Source of the DNA: Oscillospiraceae bacterium
GTDB lineage: Bacteria > Bacillota > Clostridia > UMGS1810
Assembly (NCBI GenBank): GCA_015069095.1
Contig: SVJH01000012.1
Span: 1-64,000, forward strand
Direction: 5' to 3'
DNA length: 64,000 nucleotides
Below the pieces are notes generated by a model that was given only the letters and a program-made list of their open reading frames with translations, was not told the origin of the DNA and did no database searches. A program made the translations under genes and the position numbers. This document shows positions 50,393 through 59,696 of the stretch, one piece after another. How positions within the stretch are numbered: position 1 is the stretch's first letter; every line of letters begins with the position of its first letter.

Positions 50393-51013
50393 TCACTTTA
50401 AAAACATATTATTTTCTTTTTCAAATCCTATTGTTGTTTCATCGCCATGCCCTGGATAAACAACCACATCGTCATCTAAAACAAAAAGTTTCTCTCTTAT
50501 AGAATTTAAAAGAGCATCCATATCTCCGGAATAAAAGTCACATCTTCCAACAGATCCGTTAAAAAGTGTATCGCCTGAAATAAGATAATTCCCAGTTAAA
50601 ATACACATACCGCCTTTTGTGTGGCCGGGAGTGTGAATAAACTTTAATTTGATTTGGTCAAATTCTATTTCGTCATTGTCGCTAACTAAAATTTCAGGAT
50701 TTGATTTTGGCGTTTCTTTTTTAAAATGCACCGAAATATTGTACTCACTGCTTTTGTAAATTTCAAGTTCATCCTTGTGCATAACAAGGCTTGCACCTGT
50801 GTAATTTTTAAGTTCGTCAAGTGCAATCATATGGTCAATATGTGCATGAGTAATTATAATATATTTTACATTAAGTTGTAAGCTTTCAATTTCGCTTTTG
50901 ATTTTTTCAAAATTCCCTGCAGGGTCAACAACTACCGCATTATTTGTGTTTTCATTATAAATAATATAGCAGTTTGTGTGAAGAAGCCAAAGCACAAGTT
51001 TTTTTATTTTCAT
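50393..51013 (-). CDS. MBL-fold hydrolase (glyoxalase II-like)
   Basis: 206 residues. THAHIDHMIALDELK (HxHxDH), HTPGHTKGGMC, SGDTLFNGSVGRCD and YPGHGDET are the metal-binding motifs of glyoxalase II-like hydrolases (YcbL/YqgX type). Substrate thioester not known. Lies between relA and hemZ with gaps of 11 and 6 bases. Confidence 0.93.
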   Translation of the reverse strand: MKIKKLVLWLLHTNCYIIYNENTNNAVVVDPAGNFEKIKSEIESLQLNVKYIIITHAHIDHMIALDELKNYTGASLVMHKDELEIYKSSEYNISVHFKKETPKSNPEILVSDNDEIEFDQIKLKFIHTPGHTKGGMCILTGNYLISGDTLFNGSVGRCDFYSGDMDALLNSIREKLFVLDDDVVVYPGHGDETTIGFEKENNMFLK

Positions 51014-51024
51014 ATTTTACCTCT

Positions 51025-53208
51025 TTATAAATGACTTCTTGATACATCAATAACATCTTTTACGTTTCTAAGTTTTGTTATGATTTTTTCAAGTTGTTCA
51101 ATATCGTTGATTTCAACAGTAACATCAAAAAATCCAACGTTTTCTTTAGAACGCGCGTTGATTGTTTTGATAGGAGTTTTTGTTTCGCTAAATACGCCTG
51201 CAATATCAAAGAGCATATTAGGTCTGTCTGTTGTTTCGATTTTAAGTGATGCATTAAACGATGTTTCTTTGCTTGTTGCCCATGACACTTCAATAAGACG
51301 TGCTTTTTCTTCAGGAATAGTGTATGCATTTACAATGTTTACACAGTCTTGTCTGTGAACAGAAACACCTCTTCCTCGTGTAATATAACCGATAATTCTA
51401 TCGCCCGGAACAGGATTACAGCACTTTGAATATCTGATAAGACAATTATCAATGCCCGAAACAACAACGCCATCGCTCGATTTTCCTTTTAGCGAAGAAG
51501 GAGAAACGACAGAAGAAATATTTTCAATTGTAAGTGTAGTTTCTTTTTTCTCTGTTGTTTTTCTGTGTTCTTCTTTAAGCCTTGCAATAATTTTATTTAT
51601 AGGAATACTTCCGTATCCTACCGAGCAATAAAGGTCGTCAACAGATGAATATCCGTAGCGTTTAAATAGTGATATAAGATACTCATCAGTTAAAAGGTCA
51701 GCACCTTCAACGCCTAAGCGTTTTACTTCTTTTTCTAAAATTTCTTTTCCTTTTATGATGTTTTCTTCACGATTTTCTTTTTTGAACCATTGATTGATTT
51801 TTCCTCTTGCCTGACTTGTTTTTACAAATTTAAGCCAGTCGCGGCTTGGTCCATGAACCGAAGAAGAAGTAATAACTTCAACAATATCACTGTTTTGAAG
51901 TTGATAGTCAAGTGGTACAATTTTTCCGTTAACTCTTGCACCCTGCATTTTATAACCGATTGCACTGTGAATTGTAAATGCAAAGTCAACAGGTGTTGCG
52001 CCGACAGGAAAACTCATAACATCGCCTTTTGGAGTAAATACAAATACCTGATCTGTAAAAAGGTCGATTTTAAGCGCGCGCAAAAATTCTTCTTCATTAT
52101 CTGAATCATTTTGAATTTCAAGAAGTTGACGTATCCACGAAAGTTTTGCTTCAAAGTCTTTTTCGCCTTCTTTAATGCCTTTGTATTTCCAGTGTGCAGC
52201 GATACCGTTTTCAGCAATTTCGTGCATTTCTTTAGTGCGTATCTGAATTTCAACAGGAGTACCGTTGTGTCCTATAACTGTTGTATGAAGCGACTGATAC
52301 ATATTAGGTTTTGGCATTGCAATATAATCTTTAAATCTTCCAGGCATAGGAGTATAAAGTTCGTGCGCAATACCAAGCGCTGTGTAACAGTCAGAAACGT
52401 TTTCTGTAATAACTCTTACTGCAAAAAGGTCATAAATCTGGTCAAGAGTTTTATTTTGTGTAAACATTTTACGATAAATAGAATAAAAATGTTTTGCTCT
52501 TCCGTCAATCTGACATTTAATATTTGCATCGTCAAGTTTTTGTTTAAGTTCGTGTTTTATGTGAGAGATAAACTCTTCTCTTTCATTTCTTTTTTGTGCT
52601 ATACCTTCGGAAATTTCATGGAATGCAACAGGGTCAAGGTATTTTAATGACATATCCTCAAGTTCCCATTTAATTCTGTACATACCAAGTCTGTGTGCAA
52701 TAGGTGCAAAAATAGAAAGTGTTTCTCTTGCTTTTTCCCTTTGCTTTTCTTCAGGCATACTTATAAGTGTGGAAAGGTTATGAAGTCTGTCTGCAAATTT
52801 AATAACTATAACCCTTATGTCTTTTGCCATAGCAAGAAACATTTTTCGTATGTTATCCATTTCGGCTTCTTCTTTTGTCTGGAAACTGATTTTATCAAGT
52901 TTTGTAAGACCGTCAACCAAAAGTGCTACACTTTCGCCAAAAAGTGCCTTAACGTCTTCAATTGAAAAATCGGTATCTTCAACAACGTCGTGAAGCATAG
53001 CAGCAATAATTGATTCTGTATCCATTTTCATAGAGGCAACTATTGTTGCAACAGAAAGAGGATGCATTATATAGGGAAGTCCTGAAACTCTTTTCTGGTC
53101 TTTGTGAGCTTCTTTTGCAAAGTTATAAGCTTTTATAATAAGTTCACAATCGGCATTTGGTTGATTTTTTTTGACAATGTCTAAAAGTTTGTTAAGTTGA
53201 TCATTCAT
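51025..53208 (-). CDS. relA: Bifunctional (p)ppGpp synthetase/hydrolase (RelA/SpoT)
   Basis: 727 residues, full length. HD hydrolase domain: YIMHPLSVATI, HDVVEDTDFS, KFADRLHNL. Synthetase domain: GRAKHFYSIYRKM, DLFAVRVI, YIAMPKPNMYQSLHT. Then TGS (VFTPKGDVMSFPVGATPVDF) and a C-terminal ACT domain. The intact HD motif means it can both make and degrade the alarmone. Overlaps recJ by 8 bases. Confidence 0.97.
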   Translation of the reverse strand: MNDQLNKLLDIVKKNQPNADCELIIKAYNFAKEAHKDQKRVSGLPYIMHPLSVATIVASMKMDTESIIAAMLHDVVEDTDFSIEDVKALFGESVALLVDGLTKLDKISFQTKEEAEMDNIRKMFLAMAKDIRVIVIKFADRLHNLSTLISMPEEKQREKARETLSIFAPIAHRLGMYRIKWELEDMSLKYLDPVAFHEISEGIAQKRNEREEFISHIKHELKQKLDDANIKCQIDGRAKHFYSIYRKMFTQNKTLDQIYDLFAVRVITENVSDCYTALGIAHELYTPMPGRFKDYIAMPKPNMYQSLHTTVIGHNGTPVEIQIRTKEMHEIAENGIAAHWKYKGIKEGEKDFEAKLSWIRQLLEIQNDSDNEEEFLRALKIDLFTDQVFVFTPKGDVMSFPVGATPVDFAFTIHSAIGYKMQGARVNGKIVPLDYQLQNSDIVEVITSSSVHGPSRDWLKFVKTSQARGKINQWFKKENREENIIKGKEILEKEVKRLGVEGADLLTDEYLISLFKRYGYSSVDDLYCSVGYGSIPINKIIARLKEEHRKTTEKKETTLTIENISSVVSPSSLKGKSSDGVVVSGIDNCLIRYSKCCNPVPGDRIIGYITRGRGVSVHRQDCVNIVNAYTIPEEKARLIEVSWATSKETSFNASLKIETTDRPNMLFDIAGVFSETKTPIKTINARSKENVGFFDVTVEINDIEQLEKIITKLRNVKDVIDVSRSHL

Positions 53209-55198
53209 TTGCCTTCCCCCTTTTTGCAGAATATTTTACAAATGTCTTTGATTTTTCAAGATCAGTCTTTTTAAGAAACTGAACTTTCTCAAATACTTTT
53301 ATATTTTCATCTTCAATTTTATAGTCAATAAGCATAAGTTCTTTTAAAACTTTAAGTGATTTTTCAAGTTTAATATTACTTATTTTAGCCTTGTATAATG
53401 ATAAAAACTCATCTGCAAGTGCACAAAACGGCATATCAATTTTTTTAGCACCGAGCATATTTTTAATAATCATATAAACGTTAAGTACAGATTCTCTTGT
53501 TAAAAATCCTGTGTGCGAAGGACGGATATCTTTGATTATAAACTGAGGATGTTCTCTTCCTAAATATGTGTTAACACTTAGAGAGCCGCAAACGTCAATA
53601 CAGTCAGATTCTGCAAAGCTCGAAAGTGTATCGCGCATATTAAATGCAGGCATTGTAATAAAGTTTTTGCCGTCTGTTGCTGTAACGAATGCGTGTGCAT
53701 TTGAATATCTTATTTCAGAAATTTTAATCTTTTCAAGACAAAATACGGGTGTGCGGTTGCCCATTCCAAAAGGCTCAAGTTGTTTAAATTCATCTATCAA
53801 ATCAAGTGTAATTTCATTAAGATTTAAAGTGTCGTCAATACTTATGCAGTAAGTTGCAATATCCTTTGTAATGATATTTTTAGCATATTCGTTTATACAT
53901 TTTGAAAAGTCTTCAATCTTGCTTTTTTCAACACTTAATCCCGCCGCAAGAGAATGACCGCCAAATTTTAAAAGATAACTGGATGCATGACAAAGTGCAT
54001 CAAAAAGGTTAAATCCTTTAATACTTCTTCCCGATGCTTTTGACTTTTCTTCATCGCCTGTTGAAATAATAATACTTGGCTTGTAAAACAGGTCTGTAAT
54101 TCTTGATGCAACAATTCCTATAACACCGTGATGCCAGCCATAGCCCGAAACAACAATAACTTCATTTTCGTAAAGTTTTTTGTCCATTATTATTTTTAAG
54201 GCTTCATCTAAAATATTTTTTTCTTCTTCTTTTCGTCTGTTGTTTTCATTATCGAGCGCATTTGCAATTTCGTCCGCTTTTTCTTTATCGCACTCCATTA
54301 AAAGTTTAACAGAAACATCCGCGCACGAAAGTCTGCCTGCAGCGTTTAGTCTTGGACCGATAGAAAATCCAATGTTTTTTGCATCGATGTTTTCCATGTT
54401 TGTGTTTGATATTTCAAAAAGCGATTTTAGCCCTGTGTTATTTGTATTTTTTAAAAGATTTATACCTTCTTTTACAATGTATCTGTTTTCGTCTTTAAGT
54501 TCAACAAGGTCGGCAACTGTGCCGATTGCAACGTAAGGAAGATATTTTTTAATTATATCTTCGTCGTTATCTGAAAGTGCACAAATAAGTTTAAATGCAA
54601 CGCCCACGCCTGCAAGGTTTACAAAGGGATAGTCCGATTTGATTTTCGGATTTATTACAGCCTCGCACGATGGAATTAAATCACCGCTTAAAGAGTGATG
54701 GTCTGTAACAACAACTTTTATTCCATATTCGTAAAGTTTTTTAACTTCTTCAATTGCACTTATTCCAAGGTCAACTGTAACAACGCAGTTTACACCTTCA
54801 GCCTTTAAAGTTTCAACACTTGACATAGAAAGTCCGTAGCCTTCATCAGCACGGTCTGGAATATAATAACTTACATTTGCGCCAATACTTTTTAAGTAGT
54901 CAGTAAGAATGTAAGTAGATGTAATTCCATCAACATCGTAGTCACCGTAAACAACAATTTTTTCGCCTTTAAGGATGCTTTCGTTTATTGTATCAACGCC
55001 CTTTTGCATATCATTTAAAAGAAACGGGTCGTTAAGATGCATTTTTTCGCAGTCAAAAAAATCCTTCTCGTCATCAAATCTGTTTAAAACAGTTTTGGCA
55101 AGAGGTCTTGAAACATTATACGTTTTTATTAAATTTTCAACTTTTTCATTATCACTTTCTAAAAATACCCATTTAGCCTGTTTTTGTAGTTTTTCCAT
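53201..55198 (-). CDS. recJ: Single-stranded-DNA-specific exonuclease RecJ
   Basis: 665 residues. DHH motifs: VVYGDYDVDGITSTYI, VTVDLGISA, VVTDHHSLSGD, and in DHHA1 FGGHSLAAGLS. 5'-3' ssDNA exonuclease in repair and recombination. The ATG at 55198 has only a weak GAG-type site because the predicted transcript starts ~25 bases upstream. First gene of recJ-relA-MBL-hemZ. Confidence 0.95.
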   Translation of the reverse strand: MEKLQKQAKWVFLESDNEKVENLIKTYNVSRPLAKTVLNRFDDEKDFFDCEKMHLNDPFLLNDMQKGVDTINESILKGEKIVVYGDYDVDGITSTYILTDYLKSIGANVSYYIPDRADEGYGLSMSSVETLKAEGVNCVVTVDLGISAIEEVKKLYEYGIKVVVTDHHSLSGDLIPSCEAVINPKIKSDYPFVNLAGVGVAFKLICALSDNDEDIIKKYLPYVAIGTVADLVELKDENRYIVKEGINLLKNTNNTGLKSLFEISNTNMENIDAKNIGFSIGPRLNAAGRLSCADVSVKLLMECDKEKADEIANALDNENNRRKEEEKNILDEALKIIMDKKLYENEVIVVSGYGWHHGVIGIVASRITDLFYKPSIIISTGDEEKSKASGRSIKGFNLFDALCHASSYLLKFGGHSLAAGLSVEKSKIEDFSKCINEYAKNIITKDIATYCISIDDTLNLNEITLDLIDEFKQLEPFGMGNRTPVFCLEKIKISEIRYSNAHAFVTATDGKNFITMPAFNMRDTLSSFAESDCIDVCGSLSVNTYLGREHPQFIIKDIRPSHTGFLTRESVLNVYMIIKNMLGAKKIDMPFCALADEFLSLYKAKISNIKLEKSLKVLKELMLIDYKIEDENIKVFEKVQFLKKTDLEKSKTFVKYSAKRGKANE

Positions 55199-55232
55199 AA
55201 ATAAAATCTCAATTCATAATATATTACCTCTA

Positions 55233-55261
55233 ATTATATCACTTTTTCGGCATATGTTCAA
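55233..55261 (-). promoter_or_regulatory. Promoter of the recJ operon
   Basis: Minus strand TTGAAC (55261-55256), 17-base spacer, TATAAT (55238-55233). Confidence 0.7.
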
Positions 55262-55303
55262 GTAATTTTATAGGCATATTCACAAAAAATTACTAAAATA
55301 CAC

Positions 55304-55332
55304 TTGTTTTAATCACATAAAAAATGTATAAT
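55304..55332 (+). promoter_or_regulatory. Promoter of the nth operon
   Basis: TTGTTT (55304-55309), 17-base spacer, TATAAT (55327-55332). Confidence 0.65.
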
Positions 55333-55348
55333 TATATAAGGGTGATGT

Positions 55349-55993
55349 ATGTTGAGAAGAAAAGAAAAAGTACTTATGCTAAAAGAAATATTCGATGTAG
55401 AATACAAAGATGCAAAATGTTCTTTGGATTATGATACTGTGCCACAGCTTCTTGTTGCTGTAATTCTTTCTGCTCAGTGTACTGATGCAAGGGTAAATAT
55501 TGTTACAAAACAGCTTTTTAAAAAATGCAAAACAGCGTCTGATTTTGCAAATATGAAATTAGAAGAACTTGAAAATTATATCCGCCCGTGCGGTTTTTAT
55601 AAAATGAAGGCAAAAAATATAATATCAGCAAACAAAGATATTGTAAAAAAATATGGTGGAAAAGTTCCTGATAATATGGACGACCTTCTCTCGCTTTCAG
55701 GCGTTGGAAGAAAAACTGCTAATTTAATACTTGGCGATGTATACGGAAAAAGCGCACTTGTAATTGATACTCATGCAATGCGCCTTACAAAAAGAATAGG
55801 TCTTACAAAAGAAGAAGACCCTGTTAAAATAGAATTTGACCTTAAAAAATTTGTTCCGCCTGAGTACGGAATACATCTTTGCCATCAACTTGTTTTTCAC
55901 GGAAGAAAAGTTTGCACGGCAAGAAATCCAAAATGCGATATATGCCCTGTAAATATGCTTTGCAATTACTATAAAAACAAAAAGGAGAAGTAA
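55349..55993 (+). CDS. nth: Endonuclease III
   Basis: 214 residues. Helix-hairpin-helix LSGVGRKTANLILG with catalytic Lys122; catalytic Asp140 in VIDTHAMR; the 4Fe-4S loop has Cys spaced C-x6-C-x2-C-x5-C at the C-terminus. Removes oxidised pyrimidines from DNA. First gene of a plus-strand run to ~62.5 kb; the response regulator follows 1 base after the stop. Confidence 0.97.
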   Translation: MLRRKEKVLMLKEIFDVEYKDAKCSLDYDTVPQLLVAVILSAQCTDARVNIVTKQLFKKCKTASDFANMKLEELENYIRPCGFYKMKAKNIISANKDIVKKYGGKVPDNMDDLLSLSGVGRKTANLILGDVYGKSALVIDTHAMRLTKRIGLTKEEDPVKIEFDLKKFVPPEYGIHLCHQLVFHGRKVCTARNPKCDICPVNMLCNYYKNKKEK

Positions 55994-55994
55994 A

Positions 55995-56678
55995 ATGTCA
56001 GTTTGTAGAGCGCTTATTGTAGACGATGATAAAAACATTTTAGAACTTTTGCGCCTTTATGTTGAAAAAGAAGGCTATGAAACTACACTTTGTTTAGATG
56101 GACAAAGTGCACTTGAAAGTTTTAAATCAAATCCTCCTTCAATAGTAATACTTGATATAATGCTTCCAAAGTTAAGCGGAATAGAAGTACTTAAAGAAAT
56201 AAGAAAAACAAGCAGTATTCCGGTTATAATGCTTACTGCAAAAGGAGAAACATTCGATAAGGTTTTGGGGCTTGAACTTGGTGCAGATGACTATATTGTA
56301 AAACCGTTTGAACCAAAAGAACTTATTGCAAGAATGAGGGCAGTACTAAGACGCTATGAAACAAAAGAAAAAGACGTAAAAGAGGTTTCGTACCCTAATA
56401 TAAATATAAATCTATCTACTTACGAACTTAAACTCAGCGGAAAAACAGTTGAACTTCCTCCAAAAGAAATGGAACTTTTATACTTTCTTGCTTCAAATCC
56501 GAATAAAGTTTTTACGCGCGACCAACTTCTTGATGCAGTATGGGGATACGACTTTTTTGGCGATAGCAGAACAGTTGATGTCCATATAAAAAGGCTTCGT
56601 GAAAAAGTTACGGGATACGAAGATAAGTGGCAACTTAAAACTGTATGGGGTGTAGGATATAAATTCGAGGTGAATTAA
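55995..56678 (+). CDS. OmpR-family response regulator
   Basis: 227 residues. Receiver: LIVDDDKN, phospho-acceptor Asp54 in VILDIMLPKLSG, Lys in VKPFEP. Winged-helix C-terminus: GYDFFGDSRTVDVHIKRLR. AAGGAGAAG before the ATG. Pairs with the kinase 2 bases downstream. Confidence 0.95.
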   Translation: MSVCRALIVDDDKNILELLRLYVEKEGYETTLCLDGQSALESFKSNPPSIVILDIMLPKLSGIEVLKEIRKTSSIPVIMLTAKGETFDKVLGLELGADDYIVKPFEPKELIARMRAVLRRYETKEKDVKEVSYPNININLSTYELKLSGKTVELPPKEMELLYFLASNPNKVFTRDQLLDAVWGYDFFGDSRTVDVHIKRLREKVTGYEDKWQLKTVWGVGYKFEVN

Positions 56679-56680
56679 AC

Positions 56681-58105
56681 TTGAGAAAAAAACGCAGTAT
56701 TTTAAGCAAACTTGTAATAAACGGATTTATTACTGTTATACTTAGTTTTTTAATTGCAGGCACAATTCTTTTTGGAATGGCAACGCAAAGTGTACGTATT
56801 GCAAACGAAGAAAAAAATCACATTTTAACTTTGAATGCCAAAAGAATAAGTGAGTTTTCACTTGATGTTTTTAAAAACGACTGGTCCCCTCTTTCGTCAA
56901 ATTATGTAAGAACTTTAAATATGATTGCCCAGAGTATAGATTCGCATATAATAATTTTCGACTCAAACGGATATATAATTGCAGTTGGCGGACTTGATGA
57001 AAAAGAGTTTTTGTTTAAACCGCTATCGGGCGAATATGTAGATATAATCCTATCGGGCGAAAGTATAAGTGCAATTTCAACAATAGATTTTTTTGAAAAT
57101 AAAGATATGCTTACAGTCGGAATGCCTGTAAAAGGTTCAATTTCGTACGGCGGTGTGCTTGTAAGTACGCCTTCAGTTTCAATGTATTCGGCGTATTCTG
57201 ATATACTTAGCCAATACGGATTTGCCGCGCTTATTGCGCTTGTAATGGCATTTGCACTGTTTTACTTTTTGTCAAAAAGAATTACAAAACCAATAAAACA
57301 AATGAATAATGCCGTGGTAGAATTTTCAAGAGGCGATTTTACAAAAAGAGTAAATTGTACAACAAAAGACGAACTTGAAACTCTTGCAAAGAACATAAAC
57401 GAAATGGCAGAAAGCATAGAAAATTTAGAAAAAACGCGTTCTGAGTTTATATCAAATGTTTCTCATGAACTTAGAACACCAATGACATCTATAACAGGCT
57501 TTGTTGAAGGTATGCGTGATGGAACAATTCCAAAAGAAAAACACGATGAATACCTAAAAATAGTACACGACGAATGCAGACGTCTTTCAAAACTTGTAGA
57601 TGACCTTTTAAAACTTACAAGACTTGAAAACGGAAAGGCAAAACTTGAAAAAAGCATTTTTAACATAAATGAACTTTTAAGAATTTGCATTTTGCAGTTT
57701 GAAAAGGAAATAAGCGAAAAAAACATAGAAATTTTTGCAGATTTTAAAGAAGATATAAATGTTTTTGCTGATAAAAACTCAATAATGCAGGTTGTAACAA
57801 ACATAATGCACAATGCCGTAAAATTTACCGATGAAAACGGAAAAATTGAATTATCACTCAAAGAGAGCGAAAATAAAGTTTTAGTAAAAATAAAAAATAC
57901 GGGACGCGGTATTGAAAAAGAAAAGATAAAATACATCTTTGACCGATTTTACAAAGAAGATGCATCAAGGTCTAAAAATCCCGATGGTATGGGACTTGGA
58001 CTTTATATAGTAAAAAGTATAATAAACCAACATAAAGAGCAAATAAAAGCAGACAGCGAAGAAGGAAAGTGGACAAGTTTTACATTTACACTTTCAAAAC
58101 CATGA
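56681..58105 (+). CDS. Sensor histidine kinase
   Basis: 474 residues with a TTG start, 8 bases after GAGGTG. Membrane segments ~13-33 and ~178-198 flank an extracellular PAS-like/dCache-like sensor region (~35-175). HAMP ~200-250; HisKA box NVSHELRTPMTS with His262; ATPase motifs NIMHNAVKF, NTGRGIEK and GMGLGLYIV. Same operon as its regulator; target genes unknown, perhaps the following ECF component. Confidence 0.95.
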   Translation: MRKKRSILSKLVINGFITVILSFLIAGTILFGMATQSVRIANEEKNHILTLNAKRISEFSLDVFKNDWSPLSSNYVRTLNMIAQSIDSHIIIFDSNGYIIAVGGLDEKEFLFKPLSGEYVDIILSGESISAISTIDFFENKDMLTVGMPVKGSISYGGVLVSTPSVSMYSAYSDILSQYGFAALIALVMAFALFYFLSKRITKPIKQMNNAVVEFSRGDFTKRVNCTTKDELETLAKNINEMAESIENLEKTRSEFISNVSHELRTPMTSITGFVEGMRDGTIPKEKHDEYLKIVHDECRRLSKLVDDLLKLTRLENGKAKLEKSIFNINELLRICILQFEKEISEKNIEIFADFKEDINVFADKNSIMQVVTNIMHNAVKFTDENGKIELSLKESENKVLVKIKNTGRGIEKEKIKYIFDRFYKEDASRSKNPDGMGLGLYIVKSIINQHKEQIKADSEEGKWTSFTFTLSKP

Positions 58106-58132
58106 TTTTGACTTATAAAGGGGCGATTACAA

Positions 58133-58723
58133 ATGAAAAATACTGACAATCTTGTAAAAAATGCACTTCTTAGCGCTATTATATTTTTTATGGCGCTTAC
58201 TCCGTTTGGATATTTAAACATAGGACCGTTTGCAATAACATTTCTTACAGTTCCTGTAATTATCGGGGCAATTTTAATGGGCAAAGGTTCGGGCGCGTTT
58301 TTAGGACTGATGTTTGGCATAACAAGTTTTATGAACGCATTTAAAAGTCCTATGGGAACAGTTTTAATGTCAATAAATCCTATTTATACCTTTATTTTAT
58401 GTATTGTTCCAAGAGTTTTGGAAGGATATCTTTGCGGACTTATATTTGAAATTATAAATAAAAAACGTGATAACAAACTTTGGAAAGTTTCGCTTGCATC
58501 ACTTTCTTGTCCTGTGTTAAATACTGTTCTTTATATGTCAACTCTTATTATCCTTTTTGGAAATACCGATTATATTTTAAATATGCGTGGCGGAAATAAT
58601 ATTTTTATGTTTGTTGTCGCATTTGTAGGTGTTCAGGCTGTTGTAGAAGCAGTTGTATGTACGCTTTTAGGAACTGTAATAAGCACAGCGCTTTTGAAAA
58701 CTTTTAAAAGTAGGAATGATTAA
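58133..58723 (+). CDS. ECF transporter S component (substrate unassigned)
   Basis: 196 residues, about six hydrophobic segments. LTPFGYLNIGPFAITFLTVP with IIGAILMGKGSGAFLGLMFG is typical of ECF S components that bind vitamins. The EcfA/A'/T energising genes are not in the window, so it should use a shared module. Vitamin specificity cannot be read. AAGGGG before the ATG. Confidence 0.85.
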   Translation: MKNTDNLVKNALLSAIIFFMALTPFGYLNIGPFAITFLTVPVIIGAILMGKGSGAFLGLMFGITSFMNAFKSPMGTVLMSINPIYTFILCIVPRVLEGYLCGLIFEIINKKRDNKLWKVSLASLSCPVLNTVLYMSTLIILFGNTDYILNMRGGNNIFMFVVAFVGVQAVVEAVVCTLLGTVISTALLKTFKSRND

Positions 58724-58724
58724 A

Positions 58725-59696
58725 ATGAAAGAGATAAATATTTTAGACATTGAGAATATAAAAATAGGAAACGCACAAAATAATGATGCCCTTACAGGCT
58801 GTACGCTTATTCTTTGTGAAAAAGGTGCTCCGTGCGGTGTTTATGTTGCGGGCGGCGGCCCTGCATCAAGAGAAACAAACCTTTTAAATCCAATGGCGGC
58901 AGCAGAAAAAATACATGCTGTTCTTTTGTCGGGCGGAAGTGCTTTCGGACTTGACTCAGCAGGCGGTGTAATGGAGTATTTAGAAGAAAAAGACATAGGC
59001 TTTGATACAGGCGTTACAAAAGTTCCGCTTGTGTGTACTTCTTGTATTTTTGACCTTGGAATAGGCAGTAAAAATATTCGTCCTGACAAAAAAACGGGGT
59101 ATGAATGTGCAAAAAATGCCTATGAAGAAAATAACTACAAAGACGGAAACTACGGTGTCGGATGCGGTGCAACAGCAGGAAAACTACTCGGAAAAGATTT
59201 CATGACAAAGACTGGTGTTGGCTCATACGCTGTGCAAATTGGCAATTTAAAAGTTGGCGCAGTTGTTTGTGTAAATGCGCTCGGCGATGTTTTTGACGAT
59301 AAAGGAAATATAATTGCAGGACTTTTAAACAGCGAAAAAGACGGGTTTTTAAATACATTTGAAACAATGATAAAAAGCATCGAGCCAAAGGAAAATCTTT
59401 TTACATCTAATACAACAATCGGTGCAGTAATAACAAATGCATCTTTTGATAAAACGAAAATGAATAAAATAGCACGCATGGCGCATAACGGATACGTAAA
59501 AAGAATAAATCCGATAAATACAACTGCAGACGGCGACAGTATTTATGCGCTTAGTACAGGTGATGTTATATCCGATATAAACGTAGTTGGCTCTATTTCT
59601 TCTTTTGTAGTTGAAATGGCAATAGAGCGCGCAATAAAAAGCGCAAAAGGCGTTTGCGGTGTGAAATCGTATAATGAAATGCAGGTGAAAAAATGA
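58725..59696 (+). CDS. P1 family (DmpA/BapA-like) aminopeptidase
   Basis: 323 residues from the ATG at 58725 (AGGA nine bases upstream; the ATG at 58716 overlaps the site). GGPASRETNLL and LLSGGSAFGLDSAGGVM are family signatures; GVGCGATAGK is the second. The autocatalytic cleavage site and new N-terminal nucleophile lie in SNTTIGAVITN. Known members cleave N-terminal D-/L-amino acids or beta-peptides. Overlaps cls by 4 bases. Confidence 0.93.
   Translation: MKEINILDIENIKIGNAQNNDALTGCTLILCEKGAPCGVYVAGGGPASRETNLLNPMAAAEKIHAVLLSGGSAFGLDSAGGVMEYLEEKDIGFDTGVTKVPLVCTSCIFDLGIGSKNIRPDKKTGYECAKNAYEENNYKDGNYGVGCGATAGKLLGKDFMTKTGVGSYAVQIGNLKVGAVVCVNALGDVFDDKGNIIAGLLNSEKDGFLNTFETMIKSIEPKENLFTSNTTIGAVITNASFDKTKMNKIARMAHNGYVKRINPINTTADGDSIYALSTGDVISDINVVGSISSFVVEMAIERAIKSAKGVCGVKSYNEMQVKK

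Noticed and set aside
52111-52647. Open frame of 178 codons antisense to relA
   Set aside because: Composition is that of a reversed conserved gene (rich in Phe, Cys and Asn); no start signal.
55209-55217. Two-codon ORF (Met-Asn-stop) just before recJ, with an AGAGGT upstream of it
   Set aside because: The AGAGGT lies between the -10 and the predicted transcription start, so most of it is probably not in the mRNA; a translated mini-ORF is not supported.
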